42,616 nt of DNA from Bacillota bacterium (GTDB taxonomy: Bacteria; Bacillota; SHA-98; UBA4971). The position numbers were made by a program, and so were the translations under genes. Where the stretch lies: positions 1-42,616 of the forward strand of contig DUVA01000225.1 of the NCBI GenBank assembly GCA_012841305.1. The letters are read 5' to 3'. Numbering within the stretch: the first letter of the stretch is position 1; the number at the start of each line of letters is the position of its first letter. The notes beneath the pieces were generated by a model. It was not told where the DNA came from. It saw nothing but the letters and a program-made list of their open reading frames with translations, and did not search any database. Below, one piece after another: positions 1 to 9,261 of this stretch.

Positions 1-1598
1 ATCTTGCGCAATACGGAGGCAGCATTGAAAACCGAGTCCTTTGCCATGCTACCTGCTGTATCATTAAACCTGATCCTGCCTTTACCAGGCTCCCTGGCTG
101 GGAATGCGATTGCCTCTATCTCAATAACACTTCCTACGAAGTCACTTACTCCGAGCCCCAGGATTCTCCCTACTTCTGTGCGGTCTTCAGCTTTGACAAG
201 CACTTGCGGAGACATTCGCGCTGAGCGGACAACTTCCATGACATGATCTTTAGTCACCTTAGGCTTTTTTGTCTTTCCTCCGGCCTGATAGAGAGCAAGA
301 CCGATAGCATCAGCGAGGATCGCCACTGCTTTCCTGCCTTCAATTGTATAGTCACTGATAATCTCAGGCACGTCGGAATCCAGGCGTATCTTCATCCTAT
401 CAGACGCCTCTTTGACAATCTGGGCAATATGCCCGCAGGTTAATGGCTCAAAATAGACTTCAGCCGTACGGGATCTCAATGCCGGGTTTATCACAGACGG
501 GTCTTTTGTGGTCGCGGCAATCAGGATAAAATCTGCAGGCGCGCCTGTTTCAAACAGCTTCTTTATATACTTCGGCACATGTGGATCCATGGGATCATAA
601 TATGAGGAATCAAAGTGCACACGTTTGTCTTCAAGGACTTTCAGTAACTTGCTGAGGAGAATAGGATCCATCTCTCCTATTTCATCAATGAAAAGGACTC
701 CCCCATGCGCTTCCGTAACAAGGCCCAGCTTAGGCTCGGGGATGCCACTTTCGGCCAGATCTCTCTTAGCCCCCTGGTATATTGGATCATGTACCGAGCC
801 TAGCAGGGGGTTGGTTACCTCCCTGGGATCCCATCTCAATGTAGTCCCGTCAACCTCCACGAATTTCGCTGACTTCTCAAAAGGCGTAAACTTGAGCTTG
901 CGTGCTTCTTCCAGGACAAGCCTGGCAACAGTGGTCTTTCCGACACCCGGAGGGCCATAAAGTATTACATGCTGAGGAAAAGGCGAAGCAAGCTTCGAGA
1001 GAAGAGACCGGATAGCACGATCCTGCCCGATAACCTCTGACAATTCTTTGGGACGCAGCAACTCAAGGGCGGATTTAGACAGCTTCCTGCGCTCCAGCTT
1101 CTCCAGCTCTGCGTATTTTTTTAATGTGTAAGCGTTATCAGCTACCCCGTCTTCTTTGATCATCTGCATCTTTACTTCGCGAACATACTCTTCGTGCTTC
1201 TTCTGCATCCTTTCAACTACTCGTCGCTCCAGCCTGTCTTCCACCTCTCGCCTGGCTAGGATCTCAGCGACTTCATTCTCGATTTCGCCAATGACGGTTG
1301 TAATGTCCTTGCCTTCCGGTAGTTCATCAAGGGTCGGATCTTCGAAAACGATACGTTGAAGCGCAATGACCTTGTCCTCCAGGCTCTGCGATTTCAGGAG
1401 TCCTAATGCTTCCAACTTACCTGCCTTGAGGACCAACTTGTCAGCACCGTATATGTGGGCCAGAACCTCGAGCAAAGCTGATAGCTGGTGCTCCAGCTTG
1501 TCTGAACCATCAGAGCTACGAAGACCTATGTCCGGATAGCCGGATGAGTCTCCGTCAGCTTCGTGTGTCTTTGAAAGTTCCCCAACATTACTTCCCAT
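1..1598 (-). CDS. lonC: LonC-type ATP-dependent protease (3' part missing at window edge)
   Basis: A AAA+ serine protease of the Lon family, in the branch limited to spore formers (LonB/LonC) and expected to act in sporulation. I read the reverse strand directly because the frame runs off the left edge. After a helical N-terminal part with many charged residues, Walker A GPPGVGKTT lies near residue 215 and Walker B GGVLFIDEIGE near residue 300. The LonA substrate-binding N-domain is absent, and the N-terminal stretch HQLSALLEVLAHIYGADKL resembles LonC. The Lon protease domain with its Ser-Lys dyad would lie mostly outside the window. The ATG at 1598 follows the rplI stop by 2 bp, with GGAGA inside the end of rplI, so translation is probably coupled. 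LonC rather than LonB rests on recall of family features. Confidence 0.85.
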   Translation of the reverse strand, partial: MGSNVGELSKTHEADGDSSGYPDIGLRSSDGSDKLEHQLSALLEVLAHIYGADKLVLKAGKLEALGLLKSQSLEDKVIALQRIVFEDPTLDELPEGKDITTVIGEIENEVAEILARREVEDRLERRVVERMQKKHEEYVREVKMQMIKEDGVADNAYTLKKYAELEKLERRKLSKSALELLRPKELSEVIGQDRAIRSLLSKLASPFPQHVILYGPPGVGKTTVARLVLEEARKLKFTPFEKSAKFVEVDGTTLRWDPREVTNPLLGSVHDPIYQGAKRDLAESGIPEPKLGLVTEAHGGVLFIDEIGEMDPILLSKLLKVLEDKRVHFDSSYYDPMDPHVPKYIKKLFETGAPADFILIAATTKDPSVINPALRSRTAEVYFEPLTCGHIAQIVKEASDRMKIRLDSDVPEIISDYTIEGRKAVAILADAIGLALYQAGGKTKKPKVTKDHVMEVVRSARMSPQVLVKAEDRTEVGRILGLGVSDFVGSVIEIEAIAFPAREPGKGRIRFNDTAGSMAKDSVFNAASVLRK

Positions 1599-1600
1599 TA

Positions 1601-2062
1601 CTACAGATCTCCTTCTGGTTGTGACTCCACTTCTACCGATATTCTAGTAGAGACCTCTGCGTGAAGCTTTATAGGAACAGTATAGGAACCAACTGCTTTA
1701 ATCGGCTCTACCAGTTCAATTCGTCGTTTGTCTACAGCAATCCCTAATGCCTTCTCTACAGCGTCAGCAACATCCTTAGCAGTCACTGAACCGAACAACT
1801 TGCCGCCTTCACCTGCTTTGCGGCGGATGGTGATTCTTGAATGCTCCAACTGCTTAGCCGTCTTCTCAGCCGCAGCAAGCTCTCTCTCTGCTTTTGTCTC
1901 CATGGTTTCTCTTTTATCCTTCAGCATGCGCAGATTAGCCTTGGTTGCCTGCAAAGCAAGGCCTTTAGGTATAAGGTAGTTTCGTGCGTATCCATCGGCT
2001 ACCTTAACTACCTCTCCTTCGTTACCAAGTCCTTTAACATCCTTTATGAGAATGACTTCCAT
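1601..2062 (-). CDS. rplI: 50S ribosomal protein L9
   Basis: Large-subunit protein L9, 153 residues, the usual length. The N-terminal RNA-binding domain [17 protein letters not shown], with the conserved [13 protein letters not shown], is followed by the long connecting helix and the C-terminal domain ([15 protein letters not shown]). An in-frame start lies 18 codons upstream, but the ATG at 2062 has GGAGGT just upstream and matches the family N-terminus. It lies between the YybS-type gene (16-bp gap) and lonC (2-bp gap), an arrangement common in Bacillota. Confidence 0.97.
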   Translation of the reverse strand: MEVILIKDVKGLGNEGEVVKVADGYARNYLIPKGLALQATKANLRMLKDKRETMETKAERELAAAEKTAKQLEHSRITIRRKAGEGGKLFGSVTAKDVADAVEKALGIAVDKRRIELVEPIKAVGSYTVPIKLHAEVSTRISVEVESQPEGDL

Positions 2063-2078
2063 ACCTCCACCCCTTACT

Positions 2079-3014
2079 CTATGAAGACAGTTTACGAAAA
2101 TCCAACCATGCGTCAAGTACTCCGGCCCATGACAATATCTGGAGAAGAGTCGGATTCAGAACAATAAAGATCATAATCAACCATTTTGCAATAGGAAGCA
2201 ATTTATACTTATCAAAAAAATACCAGGCGACTGCTGCGCCTTGAACCAAGAAAACCATACCGAATACTGACATTACGTTAGTACCTATATTGGAAACTAA
2301 AGGAACAGCGGCAACCTGTCCAATAGATGCCAGAATAAGGCCGGCTACATAACCCCACCCATAATGCCAAGATAATCTCCATTTTAAAAAAGGTTTGAGT
2401 TCCGCCAATTTATGGCCAAGCTTGCCCAAGATAAGCCTGGCCACTAAGTAATTGAAACCTGCAACTGTCACTACTACCATCAACAGCGAGGCAGGAAGAA
2501 CGATTTTTGCAGCCTCAGTAATCTGTGACAGGTACGTCTCCATTCTGGATATTTCTGATTCGGCAACACCAATACGCCGGTAAAACTCGATGGCCGAATC
2601 CATACTCTTTTGCATCATTTCCCATGTTTCTTCAATACCGAAACCGCCGATAAGCAAGTTGACTCCGATAGTAAAAGCCATGGAAACAGCCACTGCCACA
2701 GCAGTGATCGCTACGGTCTTTACAGGTGAAAACTGTTTGCGGATACACTGAGCAAGGGTAATTCCGATAATCCCCACTTTTGTGAAGACCAGTAGTCCCT
2801 GAAACGGACCTACAAACATACTGGTAGCCGCGATTGTAACAACAGTCGCCCAGACCCCGGCTCGCAGTCCCCGTCTTACCACAAGAATCACAATGGGAAG
2901 AGGATAAACAAGGGCAAATATAGGTATATAAGCATCAAGAACGCAAAATAGTGTGGATATGGCAACCAAAAGAGCGCTTTCCACAAGTACTCTGGTGTTA
3001 TCAGAACGAGTCAT
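2079..3014 (-). CDS. YybS-type DUF2232 membrane protein
   Basis: An integral membrane protein of 311 residues with about seven or eight hydrophobic segments: roughly 10-45 and 50-75, then 95-125, 170-195, 220-245, 250-270 and 275-300. A more polar loop (about 130-165) follows [13 protein letters not shown]. Both sequence and position (directly before rplI and downstream of the rpsF operon) fit the DUF2232/YybS family, whose function is unknown; a transporter-like role is often suggested from its fold. The start is the ATG at 3014, 5 bp after the MazG-like gene, with a weak GGAAG upstream. Confidence 0.85.
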   Translation of the reverse strand: MTRSDNTRVLVESALLVAISTLFCVLDAYIPIFALVYPLPIVILVVRRGLRAGVWATVVTIAATSMFVGPFQGLLVFTKVGIIGITLAQCIRKQFSPVKTVAITAVAVAVSMAFTIGVNLLIGGFGIEETWEMMQKSMDSAIEFYRRIGVAESEISRMETYLSQITEAAKIVLPASLLMVVVTVAGFNYLVARLILGKLGHKLAELKPFLKWRLSWHYGWGYVAGLILASIGQVAAVPLVSNIGTNVMSVFGMVFLVQGAAVAWYFFDKYKLLPIAKWLIMIFIVLNPTLLQILSWAGVLDAWLDFRKLSS

Positions 3015-3019
3015 TTATC

Positions 3020-3367
3020 TTAAGTCTTCCTCCCAGTTAGATACCTCTTAAGCAAGGAAAAATCGCCGTACCATGCTTCAATTTCATGACCCTGCTCAAG
3101 GTTTGCTTTGACTTTCTCTGCGACTTTCTCGTCCAGGGCGCCATAGGGGAGGCCCAACCGCTTACCTAGAAGATAACATCCTACCACGATGTTAGCAAGG
3201 GAATCCGCGATGAGCTCGTCACTATTCTTGAGCATGCCTTTGAAAAGCGAAGACAGGCCGCCGATAAGTTCAGTCTTCAACCATTCAATTGTTTTGATAT
3301 TACGGGCAATATCAACCCTGGATACTACTTCCTTTTCTGTACTCCCGACACTCCCTTGGAAAGCCAT
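3020..3367 (-). CDS. MazG-like family protein
   Basis: A 115-residue soluble all-alpha protein. The stretch IARNIKTIEWLKTELIGGLS and the later LIADSLANIVVGCYLLGKRLG are characteristic of the MazG-like family (PF12643) found beside rplI/yybS in Clostridia. True MazG enzymes hydrolyse nucleoside triphosphates; activity has not been shown for this subfamily, so the role is open. I start at the ATG at 3367, preceded by AGGGAGGGGGC at suitable spacing. A GTG 14 codons upstream is possible but has no clear ribosome-binding site. First gene of the MazG-yybS-rplI-lonC operon. Confidence 0.75.
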   Translation of the reverse strand: MAFQGSVGSTEKEVVSRVDIARNIKTIEWLKTELIGGLSSLFKGMLKNSDELIADSLANIVVGCYLLGKRLGLPYGALDEKVAEKVKANLEQGHEIEAWYGDFSLLKRYLTGRKT

Positions 3368-3509
3368 ACAGTTCCCTGCCCCCTCCCTAAGCGGAGCTTT
3401 CATGGTCACGTTAGTTCATGACTCATTTATTCTCCGATTCTTTTGGGTTCTCCTTCACAGCACGGGGAAACAATTGATACCTGTATTGCCATTACAGGGT
3501 TTATTACCG

Positions 3510-3536
3510 AAAAGGGGCCACCTGTCCGGCAGCCCC
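3510..3536 (-). terminator. Rho-independent terminator after rpsR
   Basis: Read on the minus strand, a 9-bp stem (GGGGCTGCC with GGTGGCCCC, two G-U pairs) with loop GGACA is followed by TTTT. It lies 38 bp past the rpsR stop and separates the rpsF-ssb-rpsR operon from the MazG-like operon. A second small hairpin (CCTGTA/TACAGG) lies downstream near 3480-3498. Confidence 0.65.
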
Positions 3537-3573
3537 CCACAGCATACTATGGTTTTAGGTATGGTCAATTAGG

Positions 3574-3846
3574 CTATTCTGCAGTGAACGGAAGCAGGGC
3601 GACTGTACGAGCCCTCTTGATGGCAAGAGTGACCTGTCTTTGGTGTCTCGCGCAATTGCCGGATATCCGCCGTGGAACAATCTTGCCTCGCTCTGTTATA
3701 TAGCGCCTAAGCCTGGCCACATCCTTGTAATCCACGCCTTCAATTTTATCTACACAGAATCCACATACGCGTTTTCTGCTTCTGCGGCCTCTTTCTCTTC
3801 TCACACTCTTTCCCCCTAAAGATTTGTTACGAGAAGTCATTAACAT
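3574..3846 (-). CDS. rpsR: 30S ribosomal protein S18
   Basis: Small-subunit protein S18, 90 residues, which binds S6 on the platform of the 30S subunit. The core [19 protein letters not shown] and [12 protein letters not shown] are diagnostic. The CGFC pair together with the later Cys in GNCARH indicates the zinc-binding form of S18. The N-terminal extension is rich in Arg and Lys. Last gene of rpsF-ssb-rpsR, 11 bp after ssb; two ATG codons at the start (3846 and 3840) are both usable, and AAGG at suitable spacing favours the first. Confidence 0.96.
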   Translation of the reverse strand: MLMTSRNKSLGGKSVRRERGRRSRKRVCGFCVDKIEGVDYKDVARLRRYITERGKIVPRRISGNCARHQRQVTLAIKRARTVALLPFTAE

Positions 3847-3857
3847 AAATCGGTGCC

Positions 3858-4256
3858 TTAGAACGGCACTTCGTCCGGGAAGCTATTATCATCCTCTGTC
3901 TGTTGCCGGCCTGTGTCGTCACTTCCCTCTCCGGTGTCTTTTGCCCGATCAAGGAATTCGACTCGATCAGCAACTACTTCAGCTACACGTCGCCTCTGCC
4001 CGTCGGCAGTCTCATAAGATCTGATTTGAAGTCTACCGTCAACGCCGACAAGCCTACCCTTGGAGAGGTAGTTCGCACAGTTTTCTGCTTGGTTCCGCCA
4101 TACCACAATGTCGATGAAATCAGCTTCTCTCTGACCTTGCTGATTTAAGAAAGGACGGTTTACTGCAATAGCAAACTTAGTGACAGCAATGCCTGTCTGC
4201 GTATAGCGAAGTTCGGGTTCTTGCGCAAGCCTCCCTACGAGCACTATTCTATTCAC
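3858..4256 (-). CDS. ssb: Single-stranded DNA-binding protein
   Basis: A 132-residue SSB. It has an OB fold from [19 protein letters not shown] to about residue 105 (including [20 protein letters not shown]), a short Gln/Asp-rich linker and the acidic tip PDEVPF that recruits replication and repair partners. It is short for the family (about 140-170) because the linker is reduced. It sits between rpsF and rpsR, the classical Bacillota order, so its expression should follow that of S6. Confidence 0.97.
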   Translation of the reverse strand: MNRIVLVGRLAQEPELRYTQTGIAVTKFAIAVNRPFLNQQGQREADFIDIVVWRNQAENCANYLSKGRLVGVDGRLQIRSYETADGQRRRVAEVVADRVEFLDRAKDTGEGSDDTGRQQTEDDNSFPDEVPF

Positions 4257-4301
4257 GTTATAGCACCACCTATTCTCGTGCTCTTACCAGAAACTCGGTC
4301 T

Positions 4302-4586
4302 CTAGTCTTTCTTGATTAAAAGATGTCGTATCACTTCGTCCGCAATCTTGAAAACTCGCTCAAGCTCTCGTGCGACATCCGCTTCAGCAGAGAATTCCAT
4401 GATTACGTACACGCCTTCTCCGTAACCTCGAATCTCATAAGCAAGGCGGCGCTTACCCCATTTATTTACACTTGCAACAGTACCGCCTCCGTCAGTTATG
4501 AGCCCCTGGAACCTTGTTGTGACTGCCTCGACAGCCTCTTCCTCCAGGTCAGGTCTTAAGATGAACATAGTCTCGTAATCCCGCAT
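4302..4586 (-). CDS. rpsF: 30S ribosomal protein S6
   Basis: S6, 94 residues, partner of S18. MRDYETMFILRPDLEEE at the start and VNKWGKRRLAYEIRGYGEGVYV in the middle are diagnostic. A GTG three codons upstream lies directly against the GGGAGG, so the ATG at 4586, with 8-bp spacing, is the sensible start. First gene of the operon, about 95 nt downstream of the predicted transcription start. Two regions of the leader can pair, so feedback control by S6:S18, known for other bacterial rpsF leaders, is possible but not shown. Confidence 0.96.
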   Translation of the reverse strand: MRDYETMFILRPDLEEEAVEAVTTRFQGLITDGGGTVASVNKWGKRRLAYEIRGYGEGVYVIMEFSAEADVARELERVFKIADEVIRHLLIKKD

Positions 4587-4687
4587 CTTGGACACCTCCC
4601 TCCGGACTTATGGCCCCACATCCTGTGTGGAGCAGGGAACTTGTACACCCATATTCTACACCCGTAGTCGTAATGTACAGCGTCCCT

Positions 4688-4716
4688 ATTATAGCATCAG
4701 CATAACAAGATGACAA
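4688..4716 (-). promoter_or_regulatory. Sigma-A promoter of rpsF-ssb-rpsR
   Basis: On the minus strand, TTGTCA (4711-4716), a 17-bp spacer, then TATAAT (4688-4693) preceded by TG (extended -10, TGCTATAAT). Predicted start of transcription is near 4681, giving a leader of about 95 nt that contains a CCACA/TGTGG hairpin at 4616-4630. Confidence 0.8.
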
Positions 4717-4751
4717 TTACACAAAAGAATTACAAATCTCACCTGAAACTA

Positions 4752-5861
4752 TTACTTTCTTGAAGGCTCACTGAATCGAAATAGGATTACGTCTCCGTCC
4801 TTGACCATGTAGTCCCGTCCCTCTTGTCTTACCAATCCCTTGTCCCTGGCTCCCGCTAATGAACCTATCGTCATAAGACTCTCATAACCAATGACTTCCG
4901 CCTTGATGAAGCCTTGCTCCATATCGGAATGGATAACACCTGCAGCTTGCGGCGCAGCTGTCTCTTGTTTCACAGTCCATGCCCTTGTTTCGTCTCCCTT
5001 CGTTGTGTAGAAGGTTATCAAATCAAGGGCTTCATATGACGCAAGGATAATCCTGGCAAGAGCTGACGACTGAATTCCCAGTTCCTCGAGAAACTCAGCA
5101 GCGTCTATAGGATCCAACTCAGCAAGCTCTGACTCAAGCTTAGCCGAAATTGCAGTCACAGGAACATCATACCCTCTTGATTGAGCCCATTTCGCCATTG
5201 CCGTTACGTATTCCGAGTCGCCTTCCAAGTCACCCTCTCCTATGTTTGCCACATAGACAACAGGCTTCATAGTCAGAAGAAAGAGGTCTCTCACAGCCAG
5301 CCTGTCTTCATCTGAGGTAAAAACCTCTCTTGCGGGTTTGCCTTCCAGAAGACCGTCTCTAAGCCTCTCCAGTCGCAAGGCCTCTTCCTTGTACCGGACA
5401 TTACCACCTTTTTGCATCCTTATGGTTTTATCAAGTCTTTTCTCTACAGTCTCCAAGTCAGCCAAAACTAATTCGAGTTCGATTACCTCCATATCGCCAA
5501 TGGGATCGAAGGACCCGCTGACATGAGACACATCCGGATCAGGGAAACATCGTACAACGTGAGCAATGGCATCGACCTCTCGTATGTGTCCCAAGAAACG
5601 GTTGCCGAGGCCTTCTCCTTTGTTGGCACCCTTGACAAGGCCTGCGATATCCACAAACTCCATTGTTGTCGGCGTAAGTTTCTTTGGCTTTATAAGCTCC
5701 CCGAGACGCTGAAGGCGCTTGTCGGGAACAGCAACAACTCCCACATTAGGTTCAATTGTTGTAAACGGATAGTTGGCTACCTCGGCGCCGGCCCGAGTAA
5801 GCGCATTGAATAAAGTAGACTTACCTGCATTGGGCAGCCCCACGATACCCACTCGGACCAT
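4752..5861 (-). CDS. ychF: Redox-regulated ATPase YchF (Obg-family)
   Basis: A cytosolic P-loop NTPase of 369 residues that prefers ATP and associates with ribosomes. P-loop GLPNAGKST lies at residues 8-16, switch-like [11 protein letters not shown] at 31-41 and DIAGLVKGA near 72. The G4 position reads VANIGEGD (the ATP-type change from NKxD). A C-terminal TGS domain is seen around [18 protein letters not shown] to the end. Its ATG overlaps the DUF951 stop (TAATG), so the two are coupled. Confidence 0.97.
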   Translation of the reverse strand: MVRVGIVGLPNAGKSTLFNALTRAGAEVANYPFTTIEPNVGVVAVPDKRLQRLGELIKPKKLTPTTMEFVDIAGLVKGANKGEGLGNRFLGHIREVDAIAHVVRCFPDPDVSHVSGSFDPIGDMEVIELELVLADLETVEKRLDKTIRMQKGGNVRYKEEALRLERLRDGLLEGKPAREVFTSDEDRLAVRDLFLLTMKPVVYVANIGEGDLEGDSEYVTAMAKWAQSRGYDVPVTAISAKLESELAELDPIDAAEFLEELGIQSSALARIILASYEALDLITFYTTKGDETRAWTVKQETAAPQAAGVIHSDMEQGFIKAEVIGYESLMTIGSLAGARDKGLVRQEGRDYMVKDGDVILFRFSEPSRK

Positions 5862-6055
5862 TATTCTTCACCTCCGGAGCGGGATACTACTTGTTTTACA
5901 CTCTTCTCAAACTTTGATCTACTTATCAGTAAAACTCTTCCACATCCAAGGCACTTGATGCGGAAATCCGCCCCTACCCTCATGACCTCCCAATCTGTAG
6001 ACCCGCAAGGGTGCGCTTTTCGTAACCGCACAATGTCGCCAAGGTAGAACTTCAA
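5861..6055 (-). CDS. DUF951 family protein
   Basis: A small protein of 64 residues with a probable zinc-ribbon or SH3-like fold: FYLGDIVRLRKAHPCG, then IKCLGCGR. This is the DUF951 family typically found directly upstream of ychF in Bacillota; its function is unknown, but strict linkage suggests a YchF partner. The start codon is TTG at 6055, supported by GGAGG eight bases upstream. The stop overlaps the ychF start by one base. Confidence 0.88.
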   Translation of the reverse strand: MKFYLGDIVRLRKAHPCGSTDWEVMRVGADFRIKCLGCGRVLLISRSKFEKSVKQVVSRSGGEE

Positions 6056-6067
6056 TGACTGATCCTC

Positions 6068-6982
6068 CTAAGCTCCTGAAATATCGTATTCCTTAAGGGC
6101 GCTATCTTCCCTGCTTACAAGGACTTGCATGTGTCTATAGGGAATTACTATACCTTCCCGGTCAAAGATATCCTTTACGCGTTTCTTAAGAGCCCTCTCT
6201 ACGTTCCATTGCTGCATTGGCTTGGCCCTGGCAAGTATTCGAAGCTCTACTCCTGAGTCACCTAACTCATTCACGCCAAGCACTGTTGGACCTTCTACAA
6301 TATCAGGAATATCCCTCTTCGCGTTTTCGAAACCTTGGTTCAAGACCTGGATCACATGATCAATATCAGCCTCATAACCGACAGTTACACCAAACAATAC
6401 CCTCATTGAAGCTCCCATATGGTTCACGATTTTCTCCACTTGTCCGTTGGGAATAACATGTAACTCGCCACCGAAACCTCTCACCCGTGTGACCCTAAGG
6501 CCAAGGCTTTCAACGATTCCTGACACGTCGCCGATACTTACATAATCGCCTACGGCAAAGTGGTCTTCGAACAAGATGAAAAATCCGTTTATGATATCTC
6601 GAACCAGGCTCTGAGCGCCGAAGCCAATTGCTAAGCCTGCCAGTCCGGCACCTGCAAGTAGACCGGTGGTATCAATGCCGATTTGCTTAAGGACAGCTAT
6701 TATCGCAAAAGCGTACACTACATATCGCACTACACTCCGTAGAAGCGAGCTTAAGGTCTTTGCTTTCCGATCGTCCAGCAACTGAGTGTGATCCGGCCTG
6801 CGTTTCAATATGATTCCGTCAATCGCAGAATTCGCAGCCCTGATAACAAGATAGGCTATTAGCAGGGTCACGGCTATGCGTATCAATACTCCGCCTACAC
6901 TCACGAGCAGAGAAAACATGTTATTGATAGCACCTTCGCTGGCTTCCTGTACATCCATCATAGACGCAATTATATTCTCCAA
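6068..6982 (-). CDS. mscS: Small-conductance mechanosensitive channel, MscS family
   Basis: A 304-residue inner-membrane channel protein for release of osmolytes on hypo-osmotic shock. Three hydrophobic segments (about 22-45, 85-105, 108-135) precede the pore helix with its glycine/alanine pattern (LLAGAGLAGLAIGFGAQSLVRD). The beta domain (DHFAVGDYVSIGDVSGIVE) and alpha-beta C-terminal part follow, as in MscS. The start is TTG at 6982, with GGGAGG eight bases upstream; internal ATGs have no site. It is separated from DUF951 by 12 bp, so it may head the ychF transcript. Confidence 0.92.
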   Translation of the reverse strand: MENIIASMMDVQEASEGAINNMFSLLVSVGGVLIRIAVTLLIAYLVIRAANSAIDGIILKRRPDHTQLLDDRKAKTLSSLLRSVVRYVVYAFAIIAVLKQIGIDTTGLLAGAGLAGLAIGFGAQSLVRDIINGFFILFEDHFAVGDYVSIGDVSGIVESLGLRVTRVRGFGGELHVIPNGQVEKIVNHMGASMRVLFGVTVGYEADIDHVIQVLNQGFENAKRDIPDIVEGPTVLGVNELGDSGVELRILARAKPMQQWNVERALKKRVKDIFDREGIVIPYRHMQVLVSREDSALKEYDISGA

Positions 6983-7373
6983 AGCGTATACCTCCCTTAC
7001 TCATTCATTCTTCATTACATCGATCCGCTTACGTACTAGTGGCGATAGGACTGTTAAGACTGTCCTCACGAAAGCAAAATGCGCAGCATTTCTACGGTGG
7101 CGATAATTGCAGGCTTTGCCATCCCCCAATCTTATTCTAATGTTTCCGGGAGCAAATGCAATTAGCTCTCAATAAGCTATTCTTGGAATGCCAAGATTCC
7201 AGGGCTTCCTCATGCAATGAGAGCTGCTTGTAGAAGGGAAAAAACAAATACGTGGAATAAAGAGCGAATATACCGAAATCGAATGTTCCGGATGAAAAGC
7301 GAATTCCCCGTCCGGACGGGCGGGGAGTCCAAATTGTCGCTATTGAGGCCGGCTACAGATCGGATAGACACGT
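6983..7373. other. Intergenic stretch with a CG-rich palindrome
   Basis: No credible gene. It contains a perfect 14-bp palindrome CCCGTCCGGACGGG at 7307-7320 and a 7-bp inverted repeat GATAGAC/GTCTATC with a 2-nt loop at 7363-7378 that overlaps the stop of the next gene. Either could end transcription of the holin-like gene, but neither is followed by a clear U-run. Confidence 0.4.
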
Positions 7374-7709
7374 CTATCGCAAAGTGGTGGGAATAAACAT
7401 GTCAATGAGCCCAATGATAAACGCAGCAATCAAGGCTCCCAAAAGCGTAACTCTCAGCGCTGGGACGATAAACTGCGTAACGTAGATAACAGCAGCCGAC
7501 ACCAGAAATCCCACAACCCCCCTCCCGAATGGAGAGACGTTTCTCCCGATTGCAGCTTCAATCAGATAACCAATGCCTGCTATAACCACAGCTGCTAACA
7601 GAGCATTCCAGAAGCTGAGCGTACTGAAACCCGGCACGATGAGCCCAATAAACATAAGCACCAAAGCTGACACAACAAACCTTACTATATGGCGAAGCCA
7701 GTCACCCAC
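7374..7709 (-). CDS. Phage-holin-like four-helix membrane protein (PF04020 type)
   Basis: A 111-residue integral membrane protein with four hydrophobic segments (about 8-28, 33-52, 60-83, 87-107) and the family signature VSPFGRGVVGFLVSA. It belongs to the superfamily IV holin-like family (YvlD-like), common as chromosomal genes with no phage around; the role is unknown. The start is GTG at 7709, seven bases after GGGGGTG. Isolated by about 390 bp downstream and 110 bp upstream. Confidence 0.8.
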   Translation of the reverse strand: MGDWLRHIVRFVVSALVLMFIGLIVPGFSTLSFWNALLAAVVIAGIGYLIEAAIGRNVSPFGRGVVGFLVSAAVIYVTQFIVPALRVTLLGALIAAFIIGLIDMFIPTTLR

Positions 7710-7819
7710 CTGCTTTCACCCCCTGCAGTCAGAATTCGCTGGATACTAAATATAGAGTAACCAGATATTGACGCAATATGCACTATGCTGAAGCTGCAGG
7801 GATGAGACTTCCGAACATA

Positions 7820-9175
7820 TCACTGCCCCGCCAGTATAAGGATAATGTCCATCACATTTGTACCTGTAGGCCCTGTCATGACTAGATCTCCTATTGCTTT
7901 GAAGAAGTGATAAGAGTCGTTATTAGCAAGATAGTCTCTTGCAGACAAACCCAGTTCTCTTGCAACTGCAAGCGTCTTGCCTGAAGCTATGGCGCCTGCC
8001 GCATCAGTTGGGCCGTCGGTTCCGTCAGTGCCTGAAGCCAGGATAAGAATATTCTCAATGTTTTCAATGTCCAGTGATGCTTGAAGAGCAAGCTCCTGGT
8101 TACGTCCACCGGCGCCTGTGCCTTTCAGGGTCACTGTGGTTTCCCCGCCTGCTATCACACAGGCAGGTCTTGCAATCGGCCTTCCGGTCACGGCTATCTC
8201 ACGGGCGATCGCAGCCATAACCCGCGCAACCTCTCTTGCCTCTCCCTGGATGAATGAAGACAGCACCAGCGGCTTGTATCCCAGAGAATGGGCTTTTTCC
8301 GCTGCAGCGTTGATTGCGCCTGCGTTATTTGCAATGATTACATTGACTACATTATTAAAGACTGCGTCACCGGGCTTGGGAGTCTCAGGGTTATCACCCC
8401 TTACGCCTGCTCGTAAGTGACTTAGCACGTTGACAGGAACACGTCCCGTCAAATCATACCTGTCCAGCACATCGAGAGCACTGGCAAACGTTGTTGTGTC
8501 AGGGACAGTAGGCCCTGACGCGATTACATCCAGATCGTCTCCGATAACATCTGACAGCAGGAGCGATACTACGCGGGCAGGCGCTGCAGCCTGTGCAAGT
8601 CTCCCACCTTTAATGTCGGAAATGTGCTTTCGCACTGCGTTGACTTGGTGAATCGTCGCTCCGCTTTCAAGAAGCGCCCGTGTAGTCTCCTGTTTCGATA
8701 GAAGGTCTATCCCGGAAGTGGGTTGTGGCAATAGGCTGGAGCCCCCTCCGGAGATGAGACATATTACCAGATCCCGCTCATTTGCGTCCTTCACAAGAGT
8801 AAGCAACCTACGGGCACCCTCTATACCGGCTTGGTCAGGCACAGGGTGGCCTGCCTCCCATACCGTTATCTTCCTCAAGGGCTCTCCGTGGCCATACTTG
8901 ACATTGATCAGTCCGTCACTAATCAAGTCTCCCAGAATCTCCTCAATAGCCACTGCCATCCTTGCGCTGGCTTTTCCGGCACCGACAACAATTACTCTCT
9001 CTACTTCTTGTAGATCATATCTATGGGCACCCACGTTGAGGAAGCGCCCTTCTCTGGTAACATGAGAATGCACTGCTTTGTAAGGATCTACTGCATTCAG
9101 CGCGCTCTCAAGAATCAGGTGTGAGTCCGCCTTTAGCCTCTCTAGGCCACTCCCGCAGGATTTAGGTTCTAACAT
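7820..9175 (-). CDS. Glycerate 2-kinase (MOFRL/DUF4147 family)
   Basis: An ATP-dependent kinase of about 451 residues that converts D-glycerate to 2-phosphoglycerate. The N-terminal DUF4147 domain contains VVGAGKASARMA and LISGGGSSLLPQP. The C-terminal MOFRL domain contains GGETTVTLKGTGAGGRNQEL and the nearby GTDGTDGPTDAAGA. This matches class II glycerate kinases and not GlxK. The ATG at 9175 is chosen; TTG codons directly upstream are closer to the AGGGGG and cannot be excluded. It lies after the glycine-cleavage and lipoate genes, which would suit serine/glycine carbon entering glycolysis through hydroxypyruvate and glycerate; that link is inference. Confidence 0.92.
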   Translation of the reverse strand: MLEPKSCGSGLERLKADSHLILESALNAVDPYKAVHSHVTREGRFLNVGAHRYDLQEVERVIVVGAGKASARMAVAIEEILGDLISDGLINVKYGHGEPLRKITVWEAGHPVPDQAGIEGARRLLTLVKDANERDLVICLISGGGSSLLPQPTSGIDLLSKQETTRALLESGATIHQVNAVRKHISDIKGGRLAQAAAPARVVSLLLSDVIGDDLDVIASGPTVPDTTTFASALDVLDRYDLTGRVPVNVLSHLRAGVRGDNPETPKPGDAVFNNVVNVIIANNAGAINAAAEKAHSLGYKPLVLSSFIQGEAREVARVMAAIAREIAVTGRPIARPACVIAGGETTVTLKGTGAGGRNQELALQASLDIENIENILILASGTDGTDGPTDAAGAIASGKTLAVARELGLSARDYLANNDSYHFFKAIGDLVMTGPTGTNVMDIILILAGQ

Positions 9176-9261
9176 CAACAAGAACGCCCCCTAGGCACTC
9201 GTATTCCGCTCTCTCCCGGGTTCAGTTTTTCCCAGGTGCCATTTCTTCCTGAGCACGCCGG

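Noticed and set aside
8118-9065. Plus-strand frames within glycerate kinase
   Set aside because: Shadow frames opposite a well-supported gene.
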